From CBFIHN01 sp965662575 (GTDB lineage Bacteria; Pseudomonadota; Gammaproteobacteria; Francisellales; CACEW01), in the NCBI GenBank assembly GCA_965662575.1, contig CBFIHN010000004.1, positions 1 to 56,990 of the forward strand: 56,990 bases of DNA, read 5' to 3'. Both the position numbers and the translations under genes were made by a program. Shown piece after piece: positions 16,161-24,670 of the stretch; position 1 is the stretch's first letter, and every line of letters starts with the position of its first letter. The notes beneath the pieces are model-generated. The model searched no databases and was not told where the DNA came from. It saw only the letters and a list, made by a program, of their open reading frames with translations.

Positions 16161-18311
16161 TTATTCTAAAATCAAATATTGAGGTTCAGTACACAGTTTG
16201 ATGCATGCTGGTGGTTTTTGTTCTTCACCATAGAGTGATATCCTCAGTGCACTGGAATATTGCGTGAGTGATATAGTGTTTTCTGGCGTAGAGCACCAGG
16301 CCAATATAATCTGACGGTGGTCTGTCTCAAATCGCAGTAGGTATGTCTCACTATTGCTTTCAAGTCGTTCACAAAATACTGCATCCCCTAATAGTGCTAG
16401 GAAGGTTTTTAAAGCATAAAAAGCAGGGCGTTTTTTAAAATCATTAAGGTCATCAACTAGTCCGTAGCCATGAGCGCTTAAGCGCCACCAGCACAGCTGG
16501 TCAACATAGCCTGAGCATAAGCAAATGGCAATATAACGAATCATATAGCATGCATACTCTTGTTCGTTGACACCAGGGCGGTCGCGAAACCACTCAGGTG
16601 TGCAATATGGCGATCCAATCGGCGAGTAAACCCCCGTATCTTGAAGAGGCCAATTGCTTTCAGAAATAATAAAGCGGTTGTCGCAATGAGGTGACAATGA
16701 GCTAATGCTATAGCCTAGAGCGCATTTTTCTACAGTAGAATAATCACCTTGTTTATTTTCTGGTGCACCACGACGATCGACATACAGATGATTACTTGCT
16801 GCATAGAGGGATATGCCGGAGGGTGTTTTATCGAGTGCATAGGATAAATTAAACCAGTCAAAATCAATTATTGCTGGGCCAATTAATCTAAGTGTAGGGA
16901 ATTGTGCGCATAAGAGACGAAAAGGTTGGTAGAGTTGCTGGTAGTCTTTGATTGACCACAGGCCCCATTTGACGCGGTTAATCGCATGGCCAATTTCTAT
17001 CCATTGCACCTTGTCGTGTAGTTGGGGAATAACAAAATGAACAAATTTATCCCAGCTTGGTGGTTGGGTGATTGCCTCGCGGCTTTGTAGTAAAGATATG
17101 CTGATAGCGATATTTTTCTTATACAATAGTTTGATTAGATTGATCGCTGTTTGCCAATGCTTAGGGCTTTCATGATGGCAGAAGCGGATGAGTACTGATC
17201 GACATTTGAGTTCATCAAGTAAGCGTAGCTCGTGCTCAATGTAATCAATCTGTGGATGCAGGGCCAGAGTAAATTTATTCGATAAGTTTATTTTTTTATT
17301 AAATTTTTTGTTTATATTGTGGTGGTAATGTTGCTTAAGCTGACGGTAATGCGTTAACGCATGCCAAGCCATTGCTAAATATTGCCGATAATCACGATAT
17401 TTATTTTTGCTTTTTTTATTGAGTATCACCATGGCTTGTGCCGATTTGTCATCCCAGATCCATAAATCTTGATCATGAGGATAATCCGGGTGTGGTTCCG
17501 GTGTCCGTTGTTTGCCTTTATATGCTCGAATCGGGTGCCGTAACCAGCGAGTTTTGTCGTGGCGTTGGTACGCGGCATAATAGCGATCGGCATATCGTCT
17601 GAAGCCAGCAGGGATATCGCCATCAGCGAAGTACATATAATAAAAAATCCGTCGATAATCATCAGGTAGCTTAATCCTTGCCAGATCTTTTGCGCGTTGT
17701 TTAATACTGAGCTTGGGGTAGATCGTAGCTCGGTCTAGATCGATAAACTGCAGATCTGTATAAATGGCATTATCAGGGTTGTCGTCTTGTACCGATCGGG
17801 TAAGTAAAATATTTTGATTGCCTAAATCGCCATGAGTGACACCGCAGTCATGCAGTTGACGGACGCCATTAGCAACTGTTTTTATCAGGTTAATCAGTGC
17901 CCGGTTGTCTTTGCTGTGCCAATAAATATGACGGAGTTGATCACGAAAGTTACTACTGGGGCAATAGTCGCTGATGTAATAATCTATTTGACTTTCGAGG
18001 TCTCTGATTAGGGCAATAGGTGCCGGTGTTGGTATTCGCCGCTGTTGTAAGTGTAATGCGATTTGCCAGGTACGTTCGGCTCTCAAACCGCCACGATATG
18101 TTTGATCATACCAACGCTTTAATGCGGAGCTGGGTTGCTTAAACTGTTTGATGGTGAGTTGAGTATTGGCGACATGGCATAAAAAAACGGGATCTTGGCC
18201 AGAAGATAGTTTGGTTGCTTGCTGGCTGTGGCATTGCGTTAGCATTTGCAGCAAATTATCATCGGTCAGTGTGTTGCCCATGGCAGTTGATCTAGTAATT
18301 TGGTATGGCAC
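16161..18311 (-). CDS. LPS-core kinase-like protein fused to a glycosidase-like domain
   Basis: A 716-residue two-domain protein. The N-terminal part (to about residue 260) is a Kdo/WaaP/InaA-type lipopolysaccharide kinase: GVTHGDLGNQNILL (catalytic Asp162, Asn167) and QFIDLDRA (metal-binding Asp191). The C-terminal part (about 345-716) looks like a TIM-barrel glycoside hydrolase. It keeps a strand-7-like IISESNWPL with Glu551, but at the strand-4 position where clan GH-A has Asn-Glu it reads IEIGHAINR, without the Glu. The hydrolase is therefore probably inactive, or binds sugar rather than cutting it. It lies 14 nt downstream of a WaaE-type glycosyltransferase, suggesting it phosphorylates an inner-core sugar. 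An alternative start is the ATG at 18281. Confidence 0.75.
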   Translation of the reverse strand: MPYQITRSTAMGNTLTDDNLLQMLTQCHSQQATKLSSGQDPVFLCHVANTQLTIKQFKQPSSALKRWYDQTYRGGLRAERTWQIALHLQQRRIPTPAPIALIRDLESQIDYYISDYCPSSNFRDQLRHIYWHSKDNRALINLIKTVANGVRQLHDCGVTHGDLGNQNILLTRSVQDDNPDNAIYTDLQFIDLDRATIYPKLSIKQRAKDLARIKLPDDYRRIFYYMYFADGDIPAGFRRYADRYYAAYQRHDKTRWLRHPIRAYKGKQRTPEPHPDYPHDQDLWIWDDKSAQAMVILNKKSKNKYRDYRQYLAMAWHALTHYRQLKQHYHHNINKKFNKKINLSNKFTLALHPQIDYIEHELRLLDELKCRSVLIRFCHHESPKHWQTAINLIKLLYKKNIAISISLLQSREAITQPPSWDKFVHFVIPQLHDKVQWIEIGHAINRVKWGLWSIKDYQQLYQPFRLLCAQFPTLRLIGPAIIDFDWFNLSYALDKTPSGISLYAASNHLYVDRRGAPENKQGDYSTVEKCALGYSISSLSPHCDNRFIISESNWPLQDTGVYSPIGSPYCTPEWFRDRPGVNEQEYACYMIRYIAICLCSGYVDQLCWWRLSAHGYGLVDDLNDFKKRPAFYALKTFLALLGDAVFCERLESNSETYLLRFETDHRQIILAWCSTPENTISLTQYSSALRISLYGEEQKPPACIKLCTEPQYLILE

Positions 18312-18325
18312 GGGATGGCGGCTTA

Positions 18326-19060
18326 TTAACGAGAGTTAAGCGCTATCTTAGCATGCTTATAAAAAGTGCCTGCAGCGCGTGCCATCGATAGGACTAGGCC
18401 AGGTCTGCCATCCAGGAAGCCTAAGCGAAATAGATAGGTGCGTAAAAACATCCACAAACCACCTAGACTGGCGCGCCATAATGAGCTGGTTCTGCCTTGT
18501 TGACAGGCGTCATTGGCGAGTAGTGATGAATATTGATTCATCTTAGCAATCAAGTGATGGATATCCTTAAATGAATAGTGATAAAGCGGTTGGTGAAGTT
18601 TGCCAATGCTGCCAGTGATCATGATTTTTTCATGGACAGGTTTTTTATCAAATTGCCCTTGTGTCCTACGAAACAAACGAACTGGATAGGTAAGCGCATC
18701 GGCATAGCGGACAACTTTGCCATAGAAAACCGTTTTTCTCGCTAGTGCAAAGCCATCATACGGTGATTGTTTGATGGCTCGTTCAATTGCAATTTTTAAC
18801 TCGCTACTAACAACTTCATCCGCATCGAGGCTAAGTACCCATTCACCAGACGCTTGTTCGAGCGCGCGCGATTTTTGTTGGCCAAAGCCAGGCCAGTCAT
18901 CGGTAATCGTGATTTTATCGGTGTATTGCTTACAGATTTTAATCGTGTCATCAGTGCTGCCAGAGTCGACCACAATGATTTCATCTGCCCAGCTAACAGA
19001 CCGTAAGCAACGCTCAATATTGTCTTGTTCGTTTTTAGTAATAAGGATAACGCTTAGCAT
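18326..19060 (-). CDS. LPS core glycosyltransferase, WaaE/KdtX-type (GT2)
   Basis: Cytoplasmic-face family 2 glycosyltransferase that adds a hexose, usually beta-1,4-glucose, to the heptose of the LPS inner core. The GT-A fold shows MLSVILITKNEQDNIERCL, EIIVVDSGSTDDT, the LSLDADEVVS metal-binding motif and the family's KPVHEKI segment. The hydrophobic C-terminal region (SLGGLWMFLRTYLFRLGF) is also typical. The product is 244 residues, of standard length. It is the first gene of a two-gene unit with the downstream kinase fusion. The assignment to WaaE/KdtX is by family resemblance; the sugar transferred is not certain. Confidence 0.85.
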   Translation of the reverse strand: MLSVILITKNEQDNIERCLRSVSWADEIIVVDSGSTDDTIKICKQYTDKITITDDWPGFGQQKSRALEQASGEWVLSLDADEVVSSELKIAIERAIKQSPYDGFALARKTVFYGKVVRYADALTYPVRLFRRTQGQFDKKPVHEKIMITGSIGKLHQPLYHYSFKDIHHLIAKMNQYSSLLANDACQQGRTSSLWRASLGGLWMFLRTYLFRLGFLDGRPGLVLSMARAAGTFYKHAKIALNSR

Positions 19061-19102
19061 TTGGAGTCAGTTATTAGAATTGATGATATATTTTGCCATA
19101 AT

Positions 19103-19243
19103 GGGACTGTTGTAAACCAGTTTCTAGAGGCATTAGCGTCGTTGAAAAAAATGAAAAACTGCTCATTGATTAGGTATAAACGCCGCTTTTTTAATTTTTT
19201 TCGTCTAGCTATTGCTCGCTATAAACCAACTTGCAACAGCCCC
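19103..19243 (+). mobile_element. MITE copy (d), with target duplication
   Basis: A full copy of about 141 bp from GGGACTGTTGTAAACCAG to CTTGCAACAGCCCC. ATAAT flanks both ends (19098-19102 and 19244-19248), extending to CCATAAT if terminal Cs are counted. It occupies most of the gap between the convergent-side ends of the LPS module and asdA. Confidence 0.85.
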
Positions 19244-19265
19244 ATAATATTCTACCAAAAAATTT

Positions 19266-20852
19266 TTATAGTTCGGTCTGGTAGGTTTTATAAAGTTCAT
19301 CCAAAACCTGACGAATGGCAATCCCAATCATGCGATAATCGTATTCACGTAGATTCGCTAAAGAGACTCGCGCGCAGGGGCGATTAGCAGCAAAACCTTT
19401 GCCAGGCAATAAGACCACGCCGGTTTCTTCAGCAAGCCGTTTGAGTAAATCAGCACCAGTAAAGTGTGTTTGTATCCAATGAGCAAATTTTTCATCAGCA
19501 TACAGTGCTATGGCTAAATCTTTTAAATCGAGTAGCGTGTAGTAGCCAACCAAGTCTTTACCTTGGAATGTTGGCATTCTTGAAGAAATCGATTGTAATA
19601 AAATATTATAGCGCCGACGAATTAAGGATTTGGCATCTTGGCGATAAATATTGTGCGCATCTAACAGGCTGGCAAGTGCAAATAAGGTCATTTGCAACTG
19701 CTGTGGTAAGGATATTCCCGCCGTGTGGTTAAGTGCTACTGAACGACTGTCGGCAACTAGGCGGTCGATAAACTTAAGATCCTGTGGTGCATTAGTTAAG
19801 GAGCTATAATGTTGCTCTTGTTGTTTCAGTGCTTTTGAATCTTGTGTGGCAAGGAGTTGATCAAAGATATTTTGTTTATGTAGGGCAATGGTGCCAAGGC
19901 GCCAACCCGTTGCGCCAAAATATTTTGAAAAAGAATAAACACATAACGTGTTATGAGGGCATTTGGAAAATAGTGATTCAAATTGGTCCGAGAAGGTGGC
20001 ATAAACATCATCGGTGATAATCATTAAGTTAGGGTTTTTATGCTTGATGATATCAGCTATTTTTTCGAGAGTTTCGCTATTCATTTTTACTGACGGTGGG
20101 TTGCTAGGATTCACCACACAAAACAGTTTAATTGCTGGGTCCTCCAATTTGGCAAGCTCTGTTTTAGGTACTTGCCAGGCATCGTCTTTGCCCGCTTGAA
20201 TTTGGACAATCTCTAAATCATATCCAGGCAATTTGGGGATTTCTAAATAAGGGGAGAAAATCGGTGTGATCATCGCGATTTTATCTTTGGCCTGTATTAA
20301 ATTATTGCTTTTTAGTGATTGGAAAATATAAGTCATGGCTGCAGTGCCGCCTTCTGTCGCAAAGAGATCAAACTCTTTTTCAACAGGCTTATTGGCAAAT
20401 AATTCGTGTTGTAAATAGCGCTTGATAATTTGCTCGCTAATAGGCAGCATCCTTGGTGGGTAGGGGTAGTTGCAACCTAAAAAGGCGTCGACCATTTCCA
20501 CTAAAAAATCGTCTTTATCAACCCCTAAATGATCATCGACGTAAGCCAAAGCTGAGCGCAAGAATTCAAAGCCTTTATGTTCTTCTCGATGTAATTCAAT
20601 ATATTGATCAAAGCGCTCAACAATTCCCTCAGCTTCGGGAATGCCACCGAACAATTCATCTAAGTAAGCATAAGCACGCTCAGACTCGTATAGAGCAAAT
20701 TGGCCTAGCGCTAAATATGCATGGCGGGGTCGTGTTGCGAGAAAATTCGGATTTCCACGTCCGGCGTTTAGCATTAAGTGATCGCTCTGCGTTGAAGCGA
20801 GTTTGATCAATTCATCTTTAAATTCAAAGGGGCTGAGTTGATCGTCTGACAT
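19266..20852 (-). CDS. asdA: bifunctional aspartate aminotransferase/aspartate 4-decarboxylase
   Basis: PLP-dependent enzyme that decarboxylates aspartate to alanine and CO2 and also transaminates. At 528 residues it has the extra N-terminal domain that separates this family from ordinary aminotransferases of about 400 residues. Visible are the PLP lysine in YSFSKYFGATGWRLG, VVNPSNPPS, IITDDVY and the C-terminal RVSLANLREYDY. The ATG at 20852 has a GAGGAAA ribosome-binding site 8 nt upstream, so it is preferred over the frame start at 20876. The aspartate:alanine antiporter gene aspT, its common partner, is not in the window. Confidence 0.88.
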   Translation of the reverse strand: MSDDQLSPFEFKDELIKLASTQSDHLMLNAGRGNPNFLATRPRHAYLALGQFALYESERAYAYLDELFGGIPEAEGIVERFDQYIELHREEHKGFEFLRSALAYVDDHLGVDKDDFLVEMVDAFLGCNYPYPPRMLPISEQIIKRYLQHELFANKPVEKEFDLFATEGGTAAMTYIFQSLKSNNLIQAKDKIAMITPIFSPYLEIPKLPGYDLEIVQIQAGKDDAWQVPKTELAKLEDPAIKLFCVVNPSNPPSVKMNSETLEKIADIIKHKNPNLMIITDDVYATFSDQFESLFSKCPHNTLCVYSFSKYFGATGWRLGTIALHKQNIFDQLLATQDSKALKQQEQHYSSLTNAPQDLKFIDRLVADSRSVALNHTAGISLPQQLQMTLFALASLLDAHNIYRQDAKSLIRRRYNILLQSISSRMPTFQGKDLVGYYTLLDLKDLAIALYADEKFAHWIQTHFTGADLLKRLAEETGVVLLPGKGFAANRPCARVSLANLREYDYRMIGIAIRQVLDELYKTYQTEL

Positions 20853-20971
20853 ACTAATTTCCTCATAAGTTAACAACTATATGGTGTTTGCGACCATTCA
20901 CTTTCTCCTGCCAATACCTCTCTGTCACATCGATTGAATACATCCTTGTCGCTTCCTTTTAGTCCTTGAAC

Positions 20972-21112
20972 GGGACTGTTGCAAACCAATTTCTAGCGGC
21001 ACTAGCATCGTTGAAAAAAATGAAAAACTGCTCATTTATTAGGTATGAGCTCTGATTTTTTAATTTTTTTCGCCTAGCTATTGCTCGCTATAAACCAGCT
21101 TGCAACAACCCC
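20972..21112 (+). mobile_element. MITE copy (e)
   Basis: A full copy with both ends (GGGACTGTTGCAAACCAA; CTTGCAACAACCCC). The flanks CCTTGAA and CCTGGAA match at 6 of 7 positions, a possibly decayed target duplication. It lies just downstream of the minor-pilin operon and fills the gap 20853-21157 with little else. Confidence 0.82.
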
Positions 21113-21157
21113 TGGAAGGTAAAACTTATTACATCAGGCATTTTTAAGCAATAGTCT

Positions 21158-21565
21158 TTAGCTATTGGTTGTATCGGAGTTGTTGAAAAAGATGAAAAAC
21201 TGTGCACTTTTTTGTGTTTTTTTCTTTAGCTGAATGGTGACTTGTAGTAGTGCCTTTTGTGTCTTTGGTTCAACCATCATCACAGTGAGACAATACTTGA
21301 CAAGCGAAGTGCCGAGATGAATGAGCCGGCAGTCATTGTTGGGACTGCCGTATTGTTGCTGAATCTGTGACCAATTTAATGTGTTGATGTATTGTCTGGC
21401 TGCCTGAACAGCCAGTTGTTGTTGGTTGTTGATATGCCAGCTATGTGCCAAGTTGGTTGATAGTTGTTTATCTACATAGCTTTGTTCTAGGGCGTTGAGT
21501 GCAATAAAGGCAAAAATAGTTGCCAAGAGACAGCCAACAATCAGTGTTGATCCTTGTTGTTTCAC
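21158..21565 (-). CDS. PilX-like minor pilin
   Basis: A 135-residue protein with a type III prepilin leader: MKQQG followed by STLIVGCLLATIFAFIALNA, one N-terminal hydrophobic helix with no charged residue at +5, as in PilX proteins. Two cysteines in the C-terminal half (NNDC and VKYC) could form the usual disulfide. Minor pilins prime type IV pilus or type II pseudopilus assembly. It overlaps the upstream gene by ATGA and is the last of three. No pilY1 or pilE follows. Confidence 0.65.
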   Translation of the reverse strand: MKQQGSTLIVGCLLATIFAFIALNALEQSYVDKQLSTNLAHSWHINNQQQLAVQAARQYINTLNWSQIQQQYGSPNNDCRLIHLGTSLVKYCLTVMMVEPKTQKALLQVTIQLKKKTQKSAQFFIFFNNSDTTNS

Positions 21566-22380
21566 AACTGTGCACTGTCGGTTTGTGTTTTACCATTAGC
21601 GAGGACCCAGTGCCACAACAATATGTTGTGATGCCGGCCTTTTTCTATATTCAGTGTTAATTGATCAATATGGTCAATTAATTCCAGTCTTTTGTTGTTT
21701 GGCGTTTGCGTGTAAAGGCTGTGAATCGTTTTGCCTTTAGGTGTTGTGCGTGTTGTTTTGCCAATATAAAAAATATGTGTCGTCATTTGACGAATCAGTG
21801 CGCCATGGGGAAAGTCGTGGATTATCGGTTTATTGAGCATAATTTTTTGGTCTTTTGTGCGTTTATTGATTGATTTAATTGGTAGCAGTATGGCGGTTGT
21901 GGCATCCATAACTAATAGTGGTAATGACTTTTTAAGTCGGAGGCTTTTTGTGAGCGTGATGCTTGTTTGTCCGACTGTTAGTGGTTTTTGGTAAAAGATA
22001 GTGCTGTGGCTGCAACCACGAATGACGATGGCATCACCAGTTAAAATCTGTTGGCCACTGCCGGCTTTATGGATCTGCCATATTTTGGGGGTATGACCTG
22101 AATGATAGAGTTGATAGCGTGGGGAAAATGCGATTTGCTTAGAGTCAGTTTCGTTGATACAGTTGCTGGGCCAATGATGGTTAATGAGGCAAGACTGTTG
22201 TAGCTGTTGGCGTAACATTTCACTGGCAAGAAGTCCATGCCATTGGTTATTTAACGCTTGCTGGCGCTGCCCATAATTTGTCATCAGTGATGTTAATGTC
22301 TGATAACTGCCTACCAGTCCGGCAGATAGCAGGCTCAAGCCGATAAGCATTGACAGCAAGCTGCTACCTTGTTGTTTCAT
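21562..22380 (-). CDS. PilW-like minor pilin
   Basis: Starts at the ATG at 22380, which overlaps the preceding stop by ATGA and gives a prepilin leader (MKQQG, then SSLLSMLIGLSLLSAGLVGS). The frame is open further upstream to 22401. The product is 272 residues, with the long beta-rich C-terminal region of PilW and cysteine pairs (QQSC and SNC). The usual Glu+5 is replaced, so this may be a priming-complex component. Its leader pentapeptide is identical to that of the next gene, suggesting the two are related by duplication of the leader or by common constraint. Confidence 0.62.
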   Translation of the reverse strand: MKQQGSSLLSMLIGLSLLSAGLVGSYQTLTSLMTNYGQRQQALNNQWHGLLASEMLRQQLQQSCLINHHWPSNCINETDSKQIAFSPRYQLYHSGHTPKIWQIHKAGSGQQILTGDAIVIRGCSHSTIFYQKPLTVGQTSITLTKSLRLKKSLPLLVMDATTAILLPIKSINKRTKDQKIMLNKPIIHDFPHGALIRQMTTHIFYIGKTTRTTPKGKTIHSLYTQTPNNKRLELIDHIDQLTLNIEKGRHHNILLWHWVLANGKTQTDSAQL

Positions 22381-22691
22381 GATGCCCATGCGGTGCAACA
22401 AAATCGTTGCCCCGCGTTGACATCATACCAGCTAATCACGACCTTCCGATGGTTGCCATTGCCGGTTACCTCCCCCTCTCCTTGGGGTAGATTTTTTGAG
22501 ATTGTCAGGTGATTATCTAAGCCGGAGGATATGGCTCTTGCTGTCATCAGGGCATGTCGGCAAGCAAGATTATGGTAGTAGCTCCAATCAATGCCTTGCT
22601 CGCTTTTTAGTTCAGCGTCGATGACGGTCAAAGTAGCGCATGCCAATATACTCAATGTGGCAATAATCTCTAGTGTTGAAAATCCCTTCAT
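22377..22691 (-). CDS. minor pilin/pseudopilin (FimT/PilV-like)
   Basis: Starts at the ATG at 22691 (MKGFSTLEIIATLSILACA), a canonical prepilin leader: cleavage after Gly, Phe+1, Glu+5. The 104-residue product is short for PilV. It heads the three-gene operon. Only 9 nt separate the start from the left end of a MITE, and no Shine-Dalgarno sequence is visible in between, so the native promoter and ribosome-binding site may have been displaced. The longer frame to 22718 would begin inside the MITE. Confidence 0.65.
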   Translation of the reverse strand: MKGFSTLEIIATLSILACATLTVIDAELKSEQGIDWSYYHNLACRHALMTARAISSGLDNHLTISKNLPQGEGEVTGNGNHRKVVISWYDVNAGQRFCCTAWAS

Positions 22692-22700
22692 ATCACTGAT

Positions 22701-22841
22701 GGGACTGTTGCAAACCAATTTCTAGCGGCACTAGTGTCGTTGAAAAAAATGAAAAACTGCTCATTCATTAGGTATAAACTCCGCTTTTTAAATTTTTTTC
22801 GTCTAGCTGTTGCTCGCTATAGACCAACTTGCAGTAGCCCC
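22701..22841 (+). mobile_element. MITE copy (f), directly upstream of the pilin operon
   Basis: A full copy from GGGACTGTTGCAAACCAA to CTTGCAGTAGCCCC; no clear target duplication. With copy (e) it brackets the minor-pilin operon in the same orientation. The remaining gap to the permease (22842-23031) is AT-rich and shows no convincing promoter. Confidence 0.82.
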
Positions 22842-23031
22842 TTATTGTTTTATTTGTAATCATTTTACTTTTTCAAAGTGAACAAATCAATCATTAAAAA
22901 TATACTTAGTCTTTTTTATGTCTTTAAATGTCTTTTTGTTGGTTAGAGGATGAGCGCTTTTTATGTTAGTATGAGCGGCGATAAAGTCGGGTAAAGCCAA
23001 GTGCTTTACAGTCAACCAATAGGGAGAGCTC

Positions 23032-24657
23032 ATGAAGCAAGCACATTCATATAAGCGTAATCTTGGGCTAGTGAGTATTATATTTTCAGCAGTGAGCGCT
23101 ATGTTTGGCTCTGGTTGGCTATTTTCATCGTTAACTGTCGGTAGTATCGCCGGGCCTGCCGCTATTTTTTCTTGGATTATCGGTGGTATTTTGGTGTTGA
23201 TTATCGCCTGCACTTACGCTGAGCTGTCAACAACCATTCCGATTTCTGGAGGTAGTGCGCGTTTCCCTCAATTAACGCATGGTACTTTTGTGAGCTTACT
23301 ATTTGGTTGGATTAGCTGGCTGGGTATTATGACCGCGCCGCCCATTGAAACCCAAGCGCTAATTCAATATACCGCCGTCTTTTGGCCACAGTTACTGAAT
23401 TCCCATGTTGGTGCTGGTTTAAGTCATTTGGGTTTGCTGTTGGCAACCGTGATTATGCTGATTTTTTCTGTGATTAATATTTACTCAATTCGCTGGGTTT
23501 CTAGGCTGAATAATGGGTTGACAATTTGGAAGTTGGGTTTTGCGGTGGTGACTATTGTCGTTTTGCTGCTGTGTGTTTTTAAGGGCAGCAATTTTCATAG
23601 TGTCCATCATGGCGGCTTTACACCGCATGGCTGGGCGAGTGTTTTTGTGGCCTTATCAACTGGCGGTGTGCTTTTTGCGTTTAACGGTTATAAGCAGGCG
23701 GTCGAGTTGGCAGGGGAAACCAGTAATCCTAAGCGTACATTGCTTATTGCATTGATTGGTAGTTTAGTGATTAGTACAGTCATTTATGTCTTGCTGCAGG
23801 TTTCATTTATTGGTGCACTGCCTGTCGATAGCTTGAAAAACGGATGGGCACATTTACACTTTCATGGAGATGCGGGGCCATTAGAAGGGTTGTTGCTATT
23901 ACTGGGTTTTGGGTGGCTAGCTGGTTTAATGTATGTCAATGCCTTGGTTTCTACGGGCTCTGCCGGTTTGGTCTACTGTTCGAGTAGCGCGCGTATTTTG
24001 TATGCGATGAGTGCCAATCGTCAATTACCTAAGTTTTTGTGTTTTTTAAGCAACAATGGTATGCCGGTGCGTGCGATCATTGTTAACTTTATTGTTGGGA
24101 TGGCGCTGTTTTTTAGCTTTGGCAGTTGGCAGGCGATGATTGCTTTTATCTCGTCAGTTATTGCGGCTTCTTACCTAACAGGGCCTATTTGTTGCTTGGC
24201 CTTACGCTGCCAACACCCTGAACTTGAGCGTCCTTTCCAAGTGCCTTTTGTTAAATTGTGGTGCTATGTTGCCTTTTTAGTTTGTACATTAATGGTTTAT
24301 TGGACTGGGTGGAAAGTGATTGCGGAATTGGGCGTGTTACTGATTATTTCTTTGGCGCTATTCTTTCTTTATCGCCAATTTTCGCCGCGGGCTAAAGAGG
24401 TTTACTGGCACTGGGAAACAACTATTTGGGTGTGGCCATATTTTGTCGGTGTTGCCTTAGTATCTTATTTTAGCACGGGTACTCATAATTATTTAGGGTT
24501 TGGTTATTCAGTGATTTTATTAGCCTTGCTATGTGTGCTGTGTTTGTTTCTGGCGGTTAAATATCGTTTGCGTGACCATCATGCCGAGGATAACTTGCGT
24601 CGTTTGCAATATGAGGCTAGAACAGGCCATGCGTTAGAAACTGTAACTGAGCACTAA
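23032..24657 (+). CDS. APC-family amino acid permease
   Basis: A 541-residue inner-membrane transporter with 12 to 14 hydrophobic segments. The APC superfamily start is clear (GLVSIIFSAVSAMFGSGWLF), followed by TYAELSTTIPISGG and, near residue 220, FNGYKQAVELAGETSNPKRT, the conserved loop between TM6 and TM7. GGGAGA lies about 6 nt upstream of the ATG. Substrate unknown. It is 13 nt upstream of pyrB in the same direction, so the two are probably co-transcribed. Confidence 0.87.
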   Translation: MKQAHSYKRNLGLVSIIFSAVSAMFGSGWLFSSLTVGSIAGPAAIFSWIIGGILVLIIACTYAELSTTIPISGGSARFPQLTHGTFVSLLFGWISWLGIMTAPPIETQALIQYTAVFWPQLLNSHVGAGLSHLGLLLATVIMLIFSVINIYSIRWVSRLNNGLTIWKLGFAVVTIVVLLLCVFKGSNFHSVHHGGFTPHGWASVFVALSTGGVLFAFNGYKQAVELAGETSNPKRTLLIALIGSLVISTVIYVLLQVSFIGALPVDSLKNGWAHLHFHGDAGPLEGLLLLLGFGWLAGLMYVNALVSTGSAGLVYCSSSARILYAMSANRQLPKFLCFLSNNGMPVRAIIVNFIVGMALFFSFGSWQAMIAFISSVIAASYLTGPICCLALRCQHPELERPFQVPFVKLWCYVAFLVCTLMVYWTGWKVIAELGVLLIISLALFFLYRQFSPRAKEVYWHWETTIWVWPYFVGVALVSYFSTGTHNYLGFGYSVILLALLCVLCLFLAVKYRLRDHHAEDNLRRLQYEARTGHALETVTEH

Positions 24658-24670
24658 AGAGACTTTTCTT

